Shown: positions 16,203 to 24,320, numbered from the stretch's first letter. The stretch is 32,056 nt of DNA from Comamonas sp. lk (GCA_945861345.1 CAMATX010000027.1:1-32056); one strand, 5' to 3'. Translations and numbers: made by a program. Notes: a model not told the origin generated them from the sequence alone.

Positions 16203-16362
16203 AGCGGCGTGCTCCTGGGGGTTGCGTTGCGTGGCCAATGCCGCTGCAAGCTTAACTGAAGCGGCCCGCTTGCGCCTGACATTTCGCCGCGCACACCGGA
16301 CTGCTGCGAGGTGGGTTGTGGCGTGCCTGGGCGGCCCCCGCTGCGCGCTTTGGCGCGGGCGT

Positions 16363-17241
16363 TTACCAGCCGCCGCCTGAATCGCCGCCGCTGTCGCCCG
16401 CGTTGTCCCAGCCACCGCCTGAGCCGCTGTCAAAGCTGCCCAGGTCCGGTGCGGGGTTGTCCATGGGGACGTAGCCACTGCCGCTACCGTCATTACGGCT
16501 GGCTGCTGCGTTGCTTTCGTGGCCGCCATCTAGCGCTTTGCTCAGGGCGTAGCCCGCAGCCAGGCCGGCCACGCCGCCAATGACTGCGCCCCCCATACCC
16601 GAGCCCTGCGGCGCGCCGTAGCCAGGCTGGGGCGCCATGTTGCCGCCAGGGCCGTAGCGGCCGTAGCCGGGCTGGGCGGCCATGGGGTTGCCCGCGCCGT
16701 AGGGCGTTGCGCCGGCGTACATGCCTTGGGACGCACGTGTGGCCGCGTTGCTGCGCCGAATCAGCACCACCACCAACACGATGAGCAAAATCCCGCCCAC
16801 TACATAGCCGGTGGGAAAGCCGCTTTCGCGCCGCTCAGGGGCTGGTGCCGCGCTGGTCGCGGCGGGGCTGGCCGGTGTCGGTGTGACGGCTTTGCCAGAG
16901 GCAGCCGCCGCGTCAACTTTATCCAGCACCTGCTGGAATTTTTCGGGGCTGGAGGCGAATTTGAGCGCCGGGTCGATGGCGCGGGCTTGTTTGAGTTGGG
17001 CCAAGGCCTCGTCGTAACGCGTTTCGCGGGCCAGGACCTCACCTAGCTGGTAGTGCGCCTTGGCGCTATTGGGTTTTTCGGCCAGCACCTCGCGCAGCAG
17101 GGTCTCGGCCCGTTTGAAATCGCCCGCCTCGACGGCCGCGTTGATGTCTTTGGGCGTGGGCAAAGCCAAGGCCAGCGTGCAGGCTAAGACCATCATGAGG
17201 GCGGCAAGCGCGCGAGAAAGGTTCGAAAAAGTCATTGGCAT
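16363..17241 (-). CDS. Exported, membrane-anchored TPR protein with Gly-rich tail
   Basis: A 292-residue protein of unknown role. Residues 1-27 look like a signal peptide ('ALAALMMVLACTLALALPTP' lies at 11-30). Residues about 30-110 are two to three TPR repeats ('INAAVEAGDFKRAETLLREV', 'NSAKAHYQLGEVLARETRYD'). A Pro/Ala linker leads to a transmembrane helix at about 145-162 ('GYVVGGILLIVLVVVL') followed by basic residues. The rest is low complexity rich in Gly, Tyr, Pro and Ser, with a second weakly hydrophobic glycine segment at about 214-236, and ends in SGGGW-type repeats. The topology predicts TPRs in the periplasm and the tail in the cytoplasm. Two ATGs (17241, 17235) are possible and no good ribosome-binding site separates them. 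It lies 160 bp upstream of phaM on the same strand. Confidence 0.78.
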   Translation of the reverse strand: MPMTFSNLSRALAALMMVLACTLALALPTPKDINAAVEAGDFKRAETLLREVLAEKPNSAKAHYQLGEVLARETRYDEALAQLKQARAIDPALKFASSPEKFQQVLDKVDAAAASGKAVTPTPASPAATSAAPAPERRESGFPTGYVVGGILLIVLVVVLIRRSNAATRASQGMYAGATPYGAGNPMAAQPGYGRYGPGGNMAPQPGYGAPQGSGMGGAVIGGVAGLAAGYALSKALDGGHESNAAASRNDGSGSGYVPMDNPAPDLGSFDSGSGGGWDNAGDSGGDSGGGW

Positions 17242-17378
17242 GGGTAGGAAATCAAAGTGAATCAGTCCTCACTCTACTGCGGCCTGAAGTCAGCGCCCAT
17301 GTATTTTGGTAAAGCACTGAAAAAAACTGGGGCCAGACCGCCTTGCCGGTCGATATGCAATGGCGGCAGGCGTTGTGT

Positions 17379-17780
17379 TCAGCCCGCCCGGGCGAAGGCG
17401 GCGCGCAGCTCGTCCATGACGCGCGGGTCCTGGCAGGCGTGTTCCCACAAGGCCGCTTCGCGGCGCGCCTGGGCGGCCGCTTGCATATGACCGAGCAGCC
17501 ACAGCGCAGCGGCCGTGCTCATGCGCCGCAAAGGCTGGGTCAATAGCGCCAAAACAGTAAACACGGCCGACCACAAAAGCACCCAAGCCAAGAGCAAATG
17601 GCCATCGGCCCAGCTGTCTATCAATTGGTCGGCCACCACCAGCAAAGCGGCTAAAACGCAGGCTGACAAGACGCCCGCCAAGGTTTTGGATGCTTCGGCC
17701 GGCACGGTGGTGCCTTGCTGAGCGCTGGCAGGTGCGCCAGAGAGATCGTGGCTGGCGTTGTAATGCATAAGATAAGACAT
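17379..17780 (-). CDS. Small two-helix membrane protein
   Basis: A 133-residue protein I cannot assign to a family. It has a polar N-terminus with 'HYNASHDLSGAPASAQQGTT', two hydrophobic helices at about 33-54 and 61-82, a basic turn 'PLRRMS', an alanine-rich amphipathic helix at about 88-110 and a soluble tail 'WEHACQDPRVMDELRAAFAR'. AGGAG lies four bases before the ATG, a good translation signal. It is divergent from a LysR gene with 121 bp between starts, so it is a candidate for control by that regulator. The amino-acid composition and coding bias match the neighbours. Confidence 0.75.
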   Translation of the reverse strand: MSYLMHYNASHDLSGAPASAQQGTTVPAEASKTLAGVLSACVLAALLVVADQLIDSWADGHLLLAWVLLWSAVFTVLALLTQPLRRMSTAAALWLLGHMQAAAQARREAALWEHACQDPRVMDELRAAFARAG

Positions 17781-17869
17781 GCTGCGCTCCTAAAAAATGA
17801 ACAATGAATCACAGAACAGTGGTGTATGGTTTGATGCTAGGGTTTCTACTAGTGTGCGTCAACTTTATA

Positions 17870-17893
17870 TTTATGATGATTTATATTCATAAA
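17870..17893. promoter_or_regulatory. Inverted repeat upstream of the LysR gene
   Basis: TTTATGA and TCATAAA (7-bp perfect arms, 10-bp spacer) lie 9-32 bases before the LysR start at 17902, in a strongly AT-rich patch between two divergent genes. The layout fits an autoregulatory LysR site. No Shine-Dalgarno sequence is seen for the LysR gene. Confidence 0.45.
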
Positions 17894-17901
17894 ATCAATA
17901 C

Positions 17902-18882
17902 ATGAGTCTTCCTCCCGTCCAGCTGCGCAACTTTGACCTGAACCTGCTCAAGGTGTTTGACGTTGTCATGGCAGAGCGCAGCCTGACGCGGGCCGCGCCC
18001 ATCCTGGCCCTGACGCAGCCGGCCGTGAGCAATGCCATGCGCCGTCTGCGCGACGCGCTGGGCGACGAGGTGCTGGTGCGCCAAGGCCGCACGCTGGTGC
18101 CCACGGCCAAGGCGCTGGCTTTATGGCCAGAGGTGCGAGCCGCCCTGGACCGGCTGCAGTCGGCCTTGCGCCCCCGCGCTTTTGTACCTGCGCAAACCGT
18201 CTGCAGCCTGGTGCTGACCATGGCCGACGCCACCGCCACCGAGCTGATGCTCGGCCTGGTGCAGCGCGTCATGGCGCAGGCGCCGGGCGTGTCCTTGCGC
18301 ACCGTGCCGCTAACGACCCGCGACCCGCGCCCGCTGCTCGATGACGGCCAGGTCGATTTAGCGGTCGGCCATTTCCACGGGGTGCTGGCAGACTTGGCGC
18401 TGCGCCGCCAAAGCGGCCTGCCTGTGGCTTTTTCCCACCAGCGCCTGTTTGCCAGCGACTACGTCTGTGTGATGCGCAAAAACCATCCGCTGGCGCAAGC
18501 GCCCTTGGGCCTGGATGATTTTTGCGCCGCGCTGCATGTGCTGGTGAGTTTTTCCGGCCGCGGCTACGGTCTGATCGACGAGGCGCTGGCCCCTTTGAAC
18601 CGCAGCCGGCGCGTGGTGCTGACGGTGAACCAGTTTTTCACCACCGGCAAAGTGGTCGCCGATTCCGATTTACTGACCGTGTTGCCGCGCCACTTTGTGG
18701 CCTTTACCGGGTTTGAGGCGCAATTGGCCGTGCGCGAGTTGCCGTTTCAGGTGCCGCCGATCCAGGTCGATGCGCTGTGGCACCAGCGCATGGACGGCGA
18801 TGGCGCGCACCAGTGGCTGCGCCAGCAGGTGCAGTCGGTGGCCGCATCGGTACCGCAAACAAGCGCCCCGCCCGCACCATGA
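17902..18882 (+). CDS. LysR-family transcriptional regulator
   Basis: A 326-residue LysR-type regulator. The winged helix-turn-helix is at about 9-66: 'NFDLNLLKVFDVVMAERSLT', 'RAAPILALTQPAVSNAMRRL', 'RDALGDEVLVRQGRTLVPTA'. The effector-binding domain runs from about 95 to 305, with 'DDGQVDLAVGHFHGV' and 'VCVMRKNHPLAQAPLGLDDF' in expected places. The sequence is closest in style to the NodD/LinR/PcaQ-like group (start 'LRNFDLNLLKVFD', 'VRQGRTLVPT'), whose members often respond to aromatic compounds; the ligand here is unknown. The stop overlaps the ATG of a metallophosphoesterase (ATGA), an unusual partner for a LysR gene. A palindrome lies just upstream, and a small membrane-protein gene is divergent. 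Confidence 0.93.
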   Translation: MSLPPVQLRNFDLNLLKVFDVVMAERSLTRAAPILALTQPAVSNAMRRLRDALGDEVLVRQGRTLVPTAKALALWPEVRAALDRLQSALRPRAFVPAQTVCSLVLTMADATATELMLGLVQRVMAQAPGVSLRTVPLTTRDPRPLLDDGQVDLAVGHFHGVLADLALRRQSGLPVAFSHQRLFASDYVCVMRKNHPLAQAPLGLDDFCAALHVLVSFSGRGYGLIDEALAPLNRSRRVVLTVNQFFTTGKVVADSDLLTVLPRHFVAFTGFEAQLAVRELPFQVPPIQVDALWHQRMDGDGAHQWLRQQVQSVAASVPQTSAPPAP

Positions 18883-19730
18883 AGCTGCAGCTCTTGTCCG
18901 ACCTGCACCTGGAAGGCCAGCCGCACTGGACGCCAAGCTACGCCCCTGGCGCCGACGCGCTGGTGCTGGCCGGGGACATAGGCTCCTACCAAAAGGGGTC
19001 GCGCCTGCAAGACGCGGACTTTGGCTTGGCGCGCTTCTCGCCGCTGCAGGCTTGGCCCGTGCCGGTGTTCTTCATCCCCGGCAACCACGAGTACGACGGG
19101 TTGGACTTCCATGCGGCGCACGCGCGCTTGCGTGCCAGTTGTGCGCGCTTAGGCATCCAGTGGCTGGACGGCGAGGTTTTGCAGCTGCCCTGGACCGATG
19201 TTCGGGGCCGCCCGCTGCGTATGCTGGGAAGCACTTTGTGGTCGGACTTTGACGCTCTGGGCCCGCACGCAGGCCTGCCCGATGCCGCCTGCGACCCGCG
19301 CCACTTGGGTGCGCAGCTGAAAGCGCGTGAAAAAGCTTTTCGCGCCGCCGATTTTTACTTGCAGAAAACCGGCACTACGCTGGACGGCGCGCCCTTCTTG
19401 GCCGAGTCCGTGCGCGTGTTGGGCCTGCAAAGCCAGGCCTGGTTGCGCCAGGCGCTGGCCACGCCGTTTGCAGGAAGCACGGTGGTGGTGACGCACTTTG
19501 CCCCCAGTTTGCACAGCGCCGATCCGCGCTATGGCCGCGTGCCTGGCACGGCCGGTTTTTGCAATGCCCTGGACGATTTGCTGGACCACGCGCAGCTCTG
19601 GTTGCATGGCCACTTGCACACGCCGCACGACTATGTGCACCGCGGCTGCCGCGTGGTGGCCAACCCCTTGGGCTATGCACACAAAAACGAGCAAGCCCAT
19701 TTCCAGGCGCAGGCCTTGGTTGAGATTTAG
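18879..19730 (+). CDS. Calcineurin-like metallophosphoesterase
   Basis: A 283-residue phosphoesterase of the calcineurin-like fold. The metal-binding motifs are in order: 'LLSDLHLEG' at about 5-13 (Dx H), 'ADALVLAGDIGSY' (GD), 'PVFFIPGNHEYDG' (GNHE), 'TVVVTHFAPSLHSADP' (H) and 'LWLHGHLHTPHDY' (GHxH). The layout is that of a group of small cytosolic phosphoesterases of unknown substrate; the GNHEYD form with a following 'DFHAAHARLR' helix is typical. No signal peptide is present. Its ATG overlaps the stop of the LysR gene so the two are coupled. It converges with the TetR gene with 10 bp between stops. Confidence 0.92.
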   Translation: MKLQLLSDLHLEGQPHWTPSYAPGADALVLAGDIGSYQKGSRLQDADFGLARFSPLQAWPVPVFFIPGNHEYDGLDFHAAHARLRASCARLGIQWLDGEVLQLPWTDVRGRPLRMLGSTLWSDFDALGPHAGLPDAACDPRHLGAQLKAREKAFRAADFYLQKTGTTLDGAPFLAESVRVLGLQSQAWLRQALATPFAGSTVVVTHFAPSLHSADPRYGRVPGTAGFCNALDDLLDHAQLWLHGHLHTPHDYVHRGCRVVANPLGYAHKNEQAHFQAQALVEI

Positions 19731-19740
19731 GGGTTTGCCT

Positions 19741-20355
19741 TTAGCGCGCGGCCAGGCCGTCAAAGCAGGTCGTCATGACCATGTCGATGATTTGGGCGTC
19801 ATCGTGCTGCCCGCCCAGCTTTAAAAACTCCAGCACCGGGTCGCAGGCGCGGGCGTACACGGTGTACAAAATCGCAATCGGCGGCAGGCCTTGGTGGATG
19901 TGGCCGGCGGCCTGCGCCTCTTCGATCCAGGCGCCTAGGCAGTCGCTGACCTCGATTAGGCCGTCCATATAGCTGGCGTTGGCCATTAGCTTGGCGCGCA
20001 GCGTGGAGTTTTGGCTAGGGAGTGTGGGCATTTCACCCTGCAGTTGCAGCTCCATGGTCCAGCGCGCGACGGCGCGCAGTTGCGCGATAGCACTTTGTTC
20101 GGGCAGGGCTTTCAAAAAAGCCTGTGCGCGTTGCATGACTTTAACCATGGCAGCGGCGGCCAAGTCTTCTTTGCTGGGAAAGTGCTTGTACAAACTGGCC
20201 TTGGCGATGCCTACGCTGGCGGCCACCTCGTCCACCGTCATGGCTTCAAAACCTTTTTGCGCAAGCAGGCGGCTGGCGGTCTGGATGATGGCCTCCTCGC
20301 GCGCCTGTAGCATCTGTACTTTGAATGAGATTTTGGGTAGGTGGCTGGAGGGCAT
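19741..20355 (-). CDS. TetR/AcrR-family transcriptional regulator
   Basis: A 204-residue TetR-type repressor. The helix-turn-helix domain lies at about 15-65: 'QAREEAIIQTASRLLAQKGF', 'EAMTVDEVAASVGIAKASLY', 'KHFPSKEDLAAAAMV'. The C-terminal ligand domain from about 80 contains 'AWIEEAQAAGHIHQGLPPIA' and ends 'TTCFDGLAAR'. The inducer cannot be guessed. It is divergent from dadA with 115 bp between starts, and that gap holds a 31-bp inverted repeat suited to a TetR dimer pair, so it probably controls itself and dadA. Confidence 0.93.
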   Translation of the reverse strand: MPSSHLPKISFKVQMLQAREEAIIQTASRLLAQKGFEAMTVDEVAASVGIAKASLYKHFPSKEDLAAAAMVKVMQRAQAFLKALPEQSAIAQLRAVARWTMELQLQGEMPTLPSQNSTLRAKLMANASYMDGLIEVSDCLGAWIEEAQAAGHIHQGLPPIAILYTVYARACDPVLEFLKLGGQHDDAQIIDMVMTTCFDGLAAR

Positions 20356-20396
20356 GCCTGAATTTTAGCCGCTGCGGTGCTTTGCCAGACTTTGCG

Positions 20397-20427
20397 CATG
20401 GTTTGCTACTTTGGAGTTCAAACCATG
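20397..20427. promoter_or_regulatory. Large inverted repeat between the TetR gene and dadA
   Basis: CATGGTTTG at 20397-20405 and CAAACCATG at 20419-20427 are perfect 9-bp arms with a 13-bp spacer. It is placed between the divergent starts (20355 and 20471), where a TetR operator would be expected. A TAAATT at about 20440 could be the -10 of dadA. Confidence 0.55.
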
Positions 20428-20470
20428 AAAGGTCCGGCTAAATTGCAAGCCCGACGCGCAAGGACGCATT

Positions 20471-21784
20471 ATGCATATTGTTGTTGTAGGGGCCGGCATC
20501 ATCGGCACCACCAGCGCCTGGTATTTGGCTGAGCGCGGCCACCAGGTCACTGTCATCGAGCGCCAGATCGATGCTGCGCTGGAGACCAGCTTTGGCAATG
20601 CCGGGCAAATTTCTGTCAGCCACTGCGAGCCCTGGGCCAATCGGCAGGCGCCTCTGAAGGCCTTGCGCTGGATGTTCAGCAAGGAAGCGCCGCTCTTGTT
20701 TCGGCCGCAGTGGCCGCTGGGCGCGGGCTGGCAGCAGTACCGCTGGACGCTACAGTTTTTGGCCCAGTGCAATGACGCGGACTTTCACCGCAACGTGGGC
20801 CATATCGTGGCCCTGGGCAAGTACAGCCACAGCGCTTTGAAGGCCTTGGTAGCCGAGACGGGCATCGCCTACCACCGGCTAGAGCGCGGGATTGCGCACA
20901 TCTTTTCCGACCAGGCTGCGCTGGACAGCGCTGCCGCGCTGGCCCAGTTGATGCAGCAGTTTGGCGTGCAGCGCGAGGTCATCGATACCGCGCAACTCTT
21001 GCGCCTGGAGCCCTCGCTGGCGGGCTATGGGCAACGCATCGTGGGCGCTACCTTTACCGCCAGTGACGAGACGGGCGACGCCCGCGTGTTTACCCAGGGT
21101 TTGGCGCGGGCCTGCGCGGCGCGGGGCGTGGAGTTTTTGTTCGGGCAATCGGTGCAGTCGCTGGTGCACCAGAGCGCCCAGGTGCAGGGCGTGCGGCTGG
21201 TGCCTGTGCGCCAAGCGGGCACGCCGCAGGCAGCTTCCACGCTGTTGCGTGCCGACGCCGTGGTGCTGGCCGGGGGCTCCTTTACGGCGCCGCTTTTGCG
21301 CTCGGTGGGCCTGTATTTGCCGATTTACCCGGGCAAGGGCTACAGCGCCACCTTCCCCATCCTGCGGCCCGAGGCCGCGCCCAATGTGTCGCTGATCGAC
21401 GATGCCAAGAAAATCGCCGTCACCCGCCTGGGCGACCAGATTCGGGTGGCCGGCACCATCGAGGTGGGCGACTTTGATGTTGGCCTGGACAACACGGTGG
21501 CCCGAGCGCGCTGCCACATGCTGGCGCGCCGGGTCGAGGCCATCTGGCCCGGCATGTGTGACACGCGCCTGCCCGAAGAGGGCGGCAATCCACAGTTTTG
21601 GGCGGGTCTGCGCCCGGCCACGCCCACCAATATCCCGTATGTCGGGCAAACCGCGCTGCGCGGTTTGTGGGTCAATGCCGGGCACGGCACCCTGGGCTGG
21701 ACCCACGGCGCCGGCTCGGGCAAAGTGCTGGCCGCCTGCCTCGATGGGGAGCGGCCGATCGCCGATTTTCCGTTTTTGGCCTAG
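20471..21784 (+). CDS. dadA: D-amino acid dehydrogenase (DadA-like FAD oxidoreductase)
   Basis: A 437-residue FAD enzyme that oxidises D-amino acids, mostly D-alanine, to keto acids, feeding electrons to the respiratory chain at the inner membrane. The dinucleotide-binding motif 'VVVGAGIIGTTSAWYLAERG' is at 4-23 and the second strand ends 'VTVIERQ'. 'TSFGNAGQISVSHCEPWANR' at about 45-64 is diagnostic of DadA. 'GIAYHRLERGIAHIFSD' and 'GATFTASDETGDARVFTQGL' follow, with 'LPIYPGKGYSATFP' and the C-terminal FAD segment 'GLWVNAGHGTLGWTHGAGSG'. AAGGA stands seven bases before the ATG. In Pseudomonas dadA is paired with the racemase dadX; none is here. It lies between a divergent TetR gene and the beta-alanine locus, whose aminotransferase makes L-alanine, a possible metabolic link. 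Confidence 0.9.
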   Translation: MHIVVVGAGIIGTTSAWYLAERGHQVTVIERQIDAALETSFGNAGQISVSHCEPWANRQAPLKALRWMFSKEAPLLFRPQWPLGAGWQQYRWTLQFLAQCNDADFHRNVGHIVALGKYSHSALKALVAETGIAYHRLERGIAHIFSDQAALDSAAALAQLMQQFGVQREVIDTAQLLRLEPSLAGYGQRIVGATFTASDETGDARVFTQGLARACAARGVEFLFGQSVQSLVHQSAQVQGVRLVPVRQAGTPQAASTLLRADAVVLAGGSFTAPLLRSVGLYLPIYPGKGYSATFPILRPEAAPNVSLIDDAKKIAVTRLGDQIRVAGTIEVGDFDVGLDNTVARARCHMLARRVEAIWPGMCDTRLPEEGGNPQFWAGLRPATPTNIPYVGQTALRGLWVNAGHGTLGWTHGAGSGKVLAACLDGERPIADFPFLA

Positions 21785-21808
21785 CGCGGCCCTCGCCCGT
21801 TCGGCACC

Positions 21809-22774
21809 CTAAGTGCTGGCGCGGCCGTGGGCCTCTTGCAGGCACTGCAAAAACGCCCGCGTGGCCCGCGCGGCTTGCGGCGAGCGTCGGGTGATGGCAA
21901 AGAACGCGCAATCGTAGGAAAACACCTCGGACACCACCGCCCGCATCTGGCCCTGCTGCATAAAGCTGCTGGCGTAGTGGTCGGGTAAAAAGCCCAAAAA
22001 ACGGCCCGACAAAATCAAGGTGGCAATCGATTCTTGGTCATACCCGGTGGCGCTGCGCACCAGGCGCAGGCGCTGGCTGACCTGCAAATTGGGCGAGTGG
22101 TAGCCCAGGCCGGCAAACGGCCAGGCGCGCACCTGCGCCTCGGACACGCCGGCCGGCGCGTCGGCAAACAGCGGGTGGCTGGCGCCGCAGTACAGCTGCA
22201 TGCGCTCGTCAAACAGGTGTTCGTAGTGCAGCGTGTCCGAGGTGCGGTGGCCCGGGATGATGCCCAGGTGAAACTGCCCGTCCAGCACGCCGCGCTCGAT
22301 GCCGTTGAGCGTGGCCACATGCAAGTGCAGCGCCACATCGGCCGCCCGGTCGGTAAAGCGTGCGATGGCCTGGGCCACATGGGCCTGCGGATTGCTGGCG
22401 GTTTTGTCAAACACGGCCACCTGCAACTGGCCGCCCATGCGCTGGTGAATCTCGTCCACGCTGCTGCGAAACGCGTCGGTCGCGGCCAGCAACTGGGTGC
22501 TTTGGGCATAAATCTTGTGCCCCTCGGCGGTTAGCGCAAAGCCGGCGCGCCCGCGCCGGCACAAGACCAGGCCCAGGCGCGTCTCCAAATCCTTGATATG
22601 CCGGCTGATGGTGGAGCTGCCGATATTGAGCTCCAGCTCGGCCGCCGCCATGCCGCCGCAGTCGGCCACGACCCGAAAAACCCGCAAAAGCCGCAGATCC
22701 ATGTCGCTGAGCTGGCCCAGCACCGGGCTGCGCGCGGGCGCTTGCGGCGCGGCCGTGGGGGTTTTTACTTTCAT
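21809..22774 (-). CDS. LysR-family regulator, probable regulator of beta-alanine catabolism
   Basis: A 321-residue LysR-type regulator. After a 20-residue Pro/Ala-rich tail the helix-turn-helix begins at 'DMDLRLLRVFRVVADCGGMA' and 'AAELELNIGSSTISRHIKDL', ending 'ETRLGLVLCRRGRAGFALTA'. The effector domain starts near 110 with 'GQLQVAVFDKT'. It is divergent from the aminotransferase gene, with 118 bp between starts, the classic arrangement for a LysR activator and its target. The sequence resembles regulators found beside beta-alanine/omega-amino acid aminotransferases in Betaproteobacteria; the inducer may be beta-alanine but this is inference. It converges on dadA with 24 bp between stops. 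Confidence 0.92.
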   Translation of the reverse strand: MKVKTPTAAPQAPARSPVLGQLSDMDLRLLRVFRVVADCGGMAAAELELNIGSSTISRHIKDLETRLGLVLCRRGRAGFALTAEGHKIYAQSTQLLAATDAFRSSVDEIHQRMGGQLQVAVFDKTASNPQAHVAQAIARFTDRAADVALHLHVATLNGIERGVLDGQFHLGIIPGHRTSDTLHYEHLFDERMQLYCGASHPLFADAPAGVSEAQVRAWPFAGLGYHSPNLQVSQRLRLVRSATGYDQESIATLILSGRFLGFLPDHYASSFMQQGQMRAVVSEVFSYDCAFFAITRRSPQAARATRAFLQCLQEAHGRAST

Positions 22775-22809
22775 AAATAGGCAACTAAATAGCGATAATT
22801 AGATATTTA
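22774..22809. promoter_or_regulatory. AT-rich repeats between LysR gene and aminotransferase gene
   Basis: TAAATAG occurs at 22774-22780 and 22786-22792, 12 bp apart, and the second copy pairs with TATTTA at 22804-22809 as an inverted repeat (6-bp arms, 12-bp spacer). Lying beside the LysR start, this is the best candidate site for the regulator. The aminotransferase itself has AGGAG six bases before its ATG at 22893. Confidence 0.4.
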
Positions 22810-22892
22810 TAAGAGTAACAGAGAAGTTCACAATGGCCACAGACGTTGCAGCGCAGCGCTGCCCCGCTTGCCCCTGACCCTAGGAGACCGCT

Positions 22893-24263
22893 ATGAAACC
22901 CCATGACACCGCCCCCCACAGCACCGTAGTGACCAGCACCTCGCCCTATCCGCGCGATGCCGCCTGGATGGACGCGCACTGGATGCCCTACACCGGCAAC
23001 CGCAACTTCAAAGCCAATCCGCGCATGATGGTCAGCGCAAAAGGCGCGTACTACACCGACCAGGACGGACGCCAGATTTTCGACGGCCTCTCGGGCCTGT
23101 GGTGCTGCGGCCTGGGCCACAGCCGCCCCGAAATCACCGAAGCGGTGAGCCGCCAGATTGGCACCATGGAATATTCGCCCGCCTTTCAGTACGGCCACCC
23201 GCTGTCTTTTGAGCTGGCTAACAAGATCACCCAGCTGATGCCCGAGGGCTTGGACCGGGTGTTTTTTGCCGGTTCGGGCTCGGAGTGCGCGGACACCTCG
23301 CTCAAGATGGCGCGCGCCTACTGGCGTGCCAAAGGCCAGGGCACCAAAACCCGCCTGATCGGACGCGAAAAGGGCTACCACGGCGTCAATTTTGCCGGTA
23401 TCTCGGTGGGCGGCATCGGACCCAACCGCAAGATGTTCGGCCAGGGCATTGAGGCCGACCACCTGCCCCACACGCAGTTGCCCAGCAATTTGTTCTCGCG
23501 CGGCCAGCCGGCCCATGGCGTTGAGTTGGCCGATGAGTTGCTGCGCCTGATCGCGCTGCACGATGCCTCCAATATCGCAGCGGTCATCGTCGAGCCGATG
23601 TCCGGCTCGGGCGGCGTGGTGGTGCCGCCGATAGGCTATTTGCAGCGCCTGCGCGAGATTTGCACGGCCAACCATATTTTGTTGATTTTTGATGAGGTCA
23701 TCACCGGCTTTGGTCGCATGGGCGCTTACACCGGCGCGGCCGCTTTTGGCGTGACGCCTGACATCATGAACATCGCTAAGCAAGTGACCAACGGCGCGCA
23801 GCCGCTGGGCGCGGTGGTGGCCAAGAAAGAGATTTACGACACCTTCATGGGCGCCGGTGGTCCGGACTACATGCTGGAGTTCCCGCACGGTTACACCTAC
23901 TCCGCGCACCCGGTGGCTTGCGCCGCAGGCATTGCCGCGCTCGATGTGCTGGTCAGCGAAAACATGATCGAGCGCGTATCTGCGCTTGCGCCTTACTTCG
24001 AGCAAGCCGTGCACAGCCTCAAAGGCGCCAAGCATGTGACCGACATCCGCAACGCAGGACTGGCTGCGGGCTTTACCATCGCCCCAGTACCCGGCGAGCC
24101 GGCCAAGCGGCCCTACGAAATCGCCATGAAATGCCTGGAAAAAGGTTTTTATGTACGCTACGGCGGCGACACTATCCAGTTGGCACCGCCTTTTATTTCT
24201 GAAAAGTCGGAGATCGACAGCCTGATCAACGCCTTGGGCGAGGCTATGAACGCGACCGACTAA
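22893..24263 (+). CDS. Beta-alanine:pyruvate aminotransferase (omega-amino acid transaminase)
   Basis: A 456-residue class III PLP aminotransferase that transfers the amino group of beta-alanine to pyruvate, giving malonate semialdehyde and L-alanine. 'WMDAHWMPYTGNRNFKANPR' at 25-44 is characteristic of the omega-amino acid:pyruvate group. 'GLSGLWCCGLGHSRPEI' and 'FFAGSGSECADTSLKMAR' (with the PLP phosphate-binding GSGS at 128-131) follow. 'RLIGREKGYHGVNFAGIS' has the Tyr-His pair, 'VIVEPMSGSGGVVVPPIGYL' and 'LLIFDEVITGFGRMG' with Asp268, and Lys296 in 'MNIAKQVTNGAQPLGAV' is the likely Schiff-base lysine. The family is used in beta-alanine, propylamine and taurine-like catabolism. It is followed by mmsA, whose product uses the semialdehyde. 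The two are separated by a terminator-like hairpin. Confidence 0.95.
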   Translation: MKPHDTAPHSTVVTSTSPYPRDAAWMDAHWMPYTGNRNFKANPRMMVSAKGAYYTDQDGRQIFDGLSGLWCCGLGHSRPEITEAVSRQIGTMEYSPAFQYGHPLSFELANKITQLMPEGLDRVFFAGSGSECADTSLKMARAYWRAKGQGTKTRLIGREKGYHGVNFAGISVGGIGPNRKMFGQGIEADHLPHTQLPSNLFSRGQPAHGVELADELLRLIALHDASNIAAVIVEPMSGSGGVVVPPIGYLQRLREICTANHILLIFDEVITGFGRMGAYTGAAAFGVTPDIMNIAKQVTNGAQPLGAVVAKKEIYDTFMGAGGPDYMLEFPHGYTYSAHPVACAAGIAALDVLVSENMIERVSALAPYFEQAVHSLKGAKHVTDIRNAGLAAGFTIAPVPGEPAKRPYEIAMKCLEKGFYVRYGGDTIQLAPPFISEKSEIDSLINALGEAMNATD

Positions 24264-24277
24264 GCGTATCCCTTCCC

Positions 24278-24320
24278 ACACGCTTGCGGGCGCCATCGGG
24301 TGCCCCAAGCGTGTTTTGTT
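24278..24320 (+). terminator. Terminator-like hairpin between aminotransferase gene and mmsA
   Basis: ACACGCTTG at 24278-24286 pairs exactly with CAAGCGTGT at 24306-24314; inside, GGGC (24288-24291) pairs with GCCC (24302-24305). The stem runs into TTTTGTT. It follows the aminotransferase stop by 14 bp. It looks like an intrinsic terminator that would reduce or uncouple mmsA expression. Confidence 0.65.

Noticed and set aside
16259-16271. Short palindrome AAGCGG-C-CCGCTT upstream of phaM
   Set aside because: Six-base arms in GC-rich sequence are expected by chance; no adjoining promoter element stands out.
22785-24308. A 507-codon open frame on the minus strand opposite the aminotransferase gene
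   Set aside because: No recognisable motif; composition is that of an antisense shadow, and the plus-strand aminotransferase is complete with all catalytic residues.
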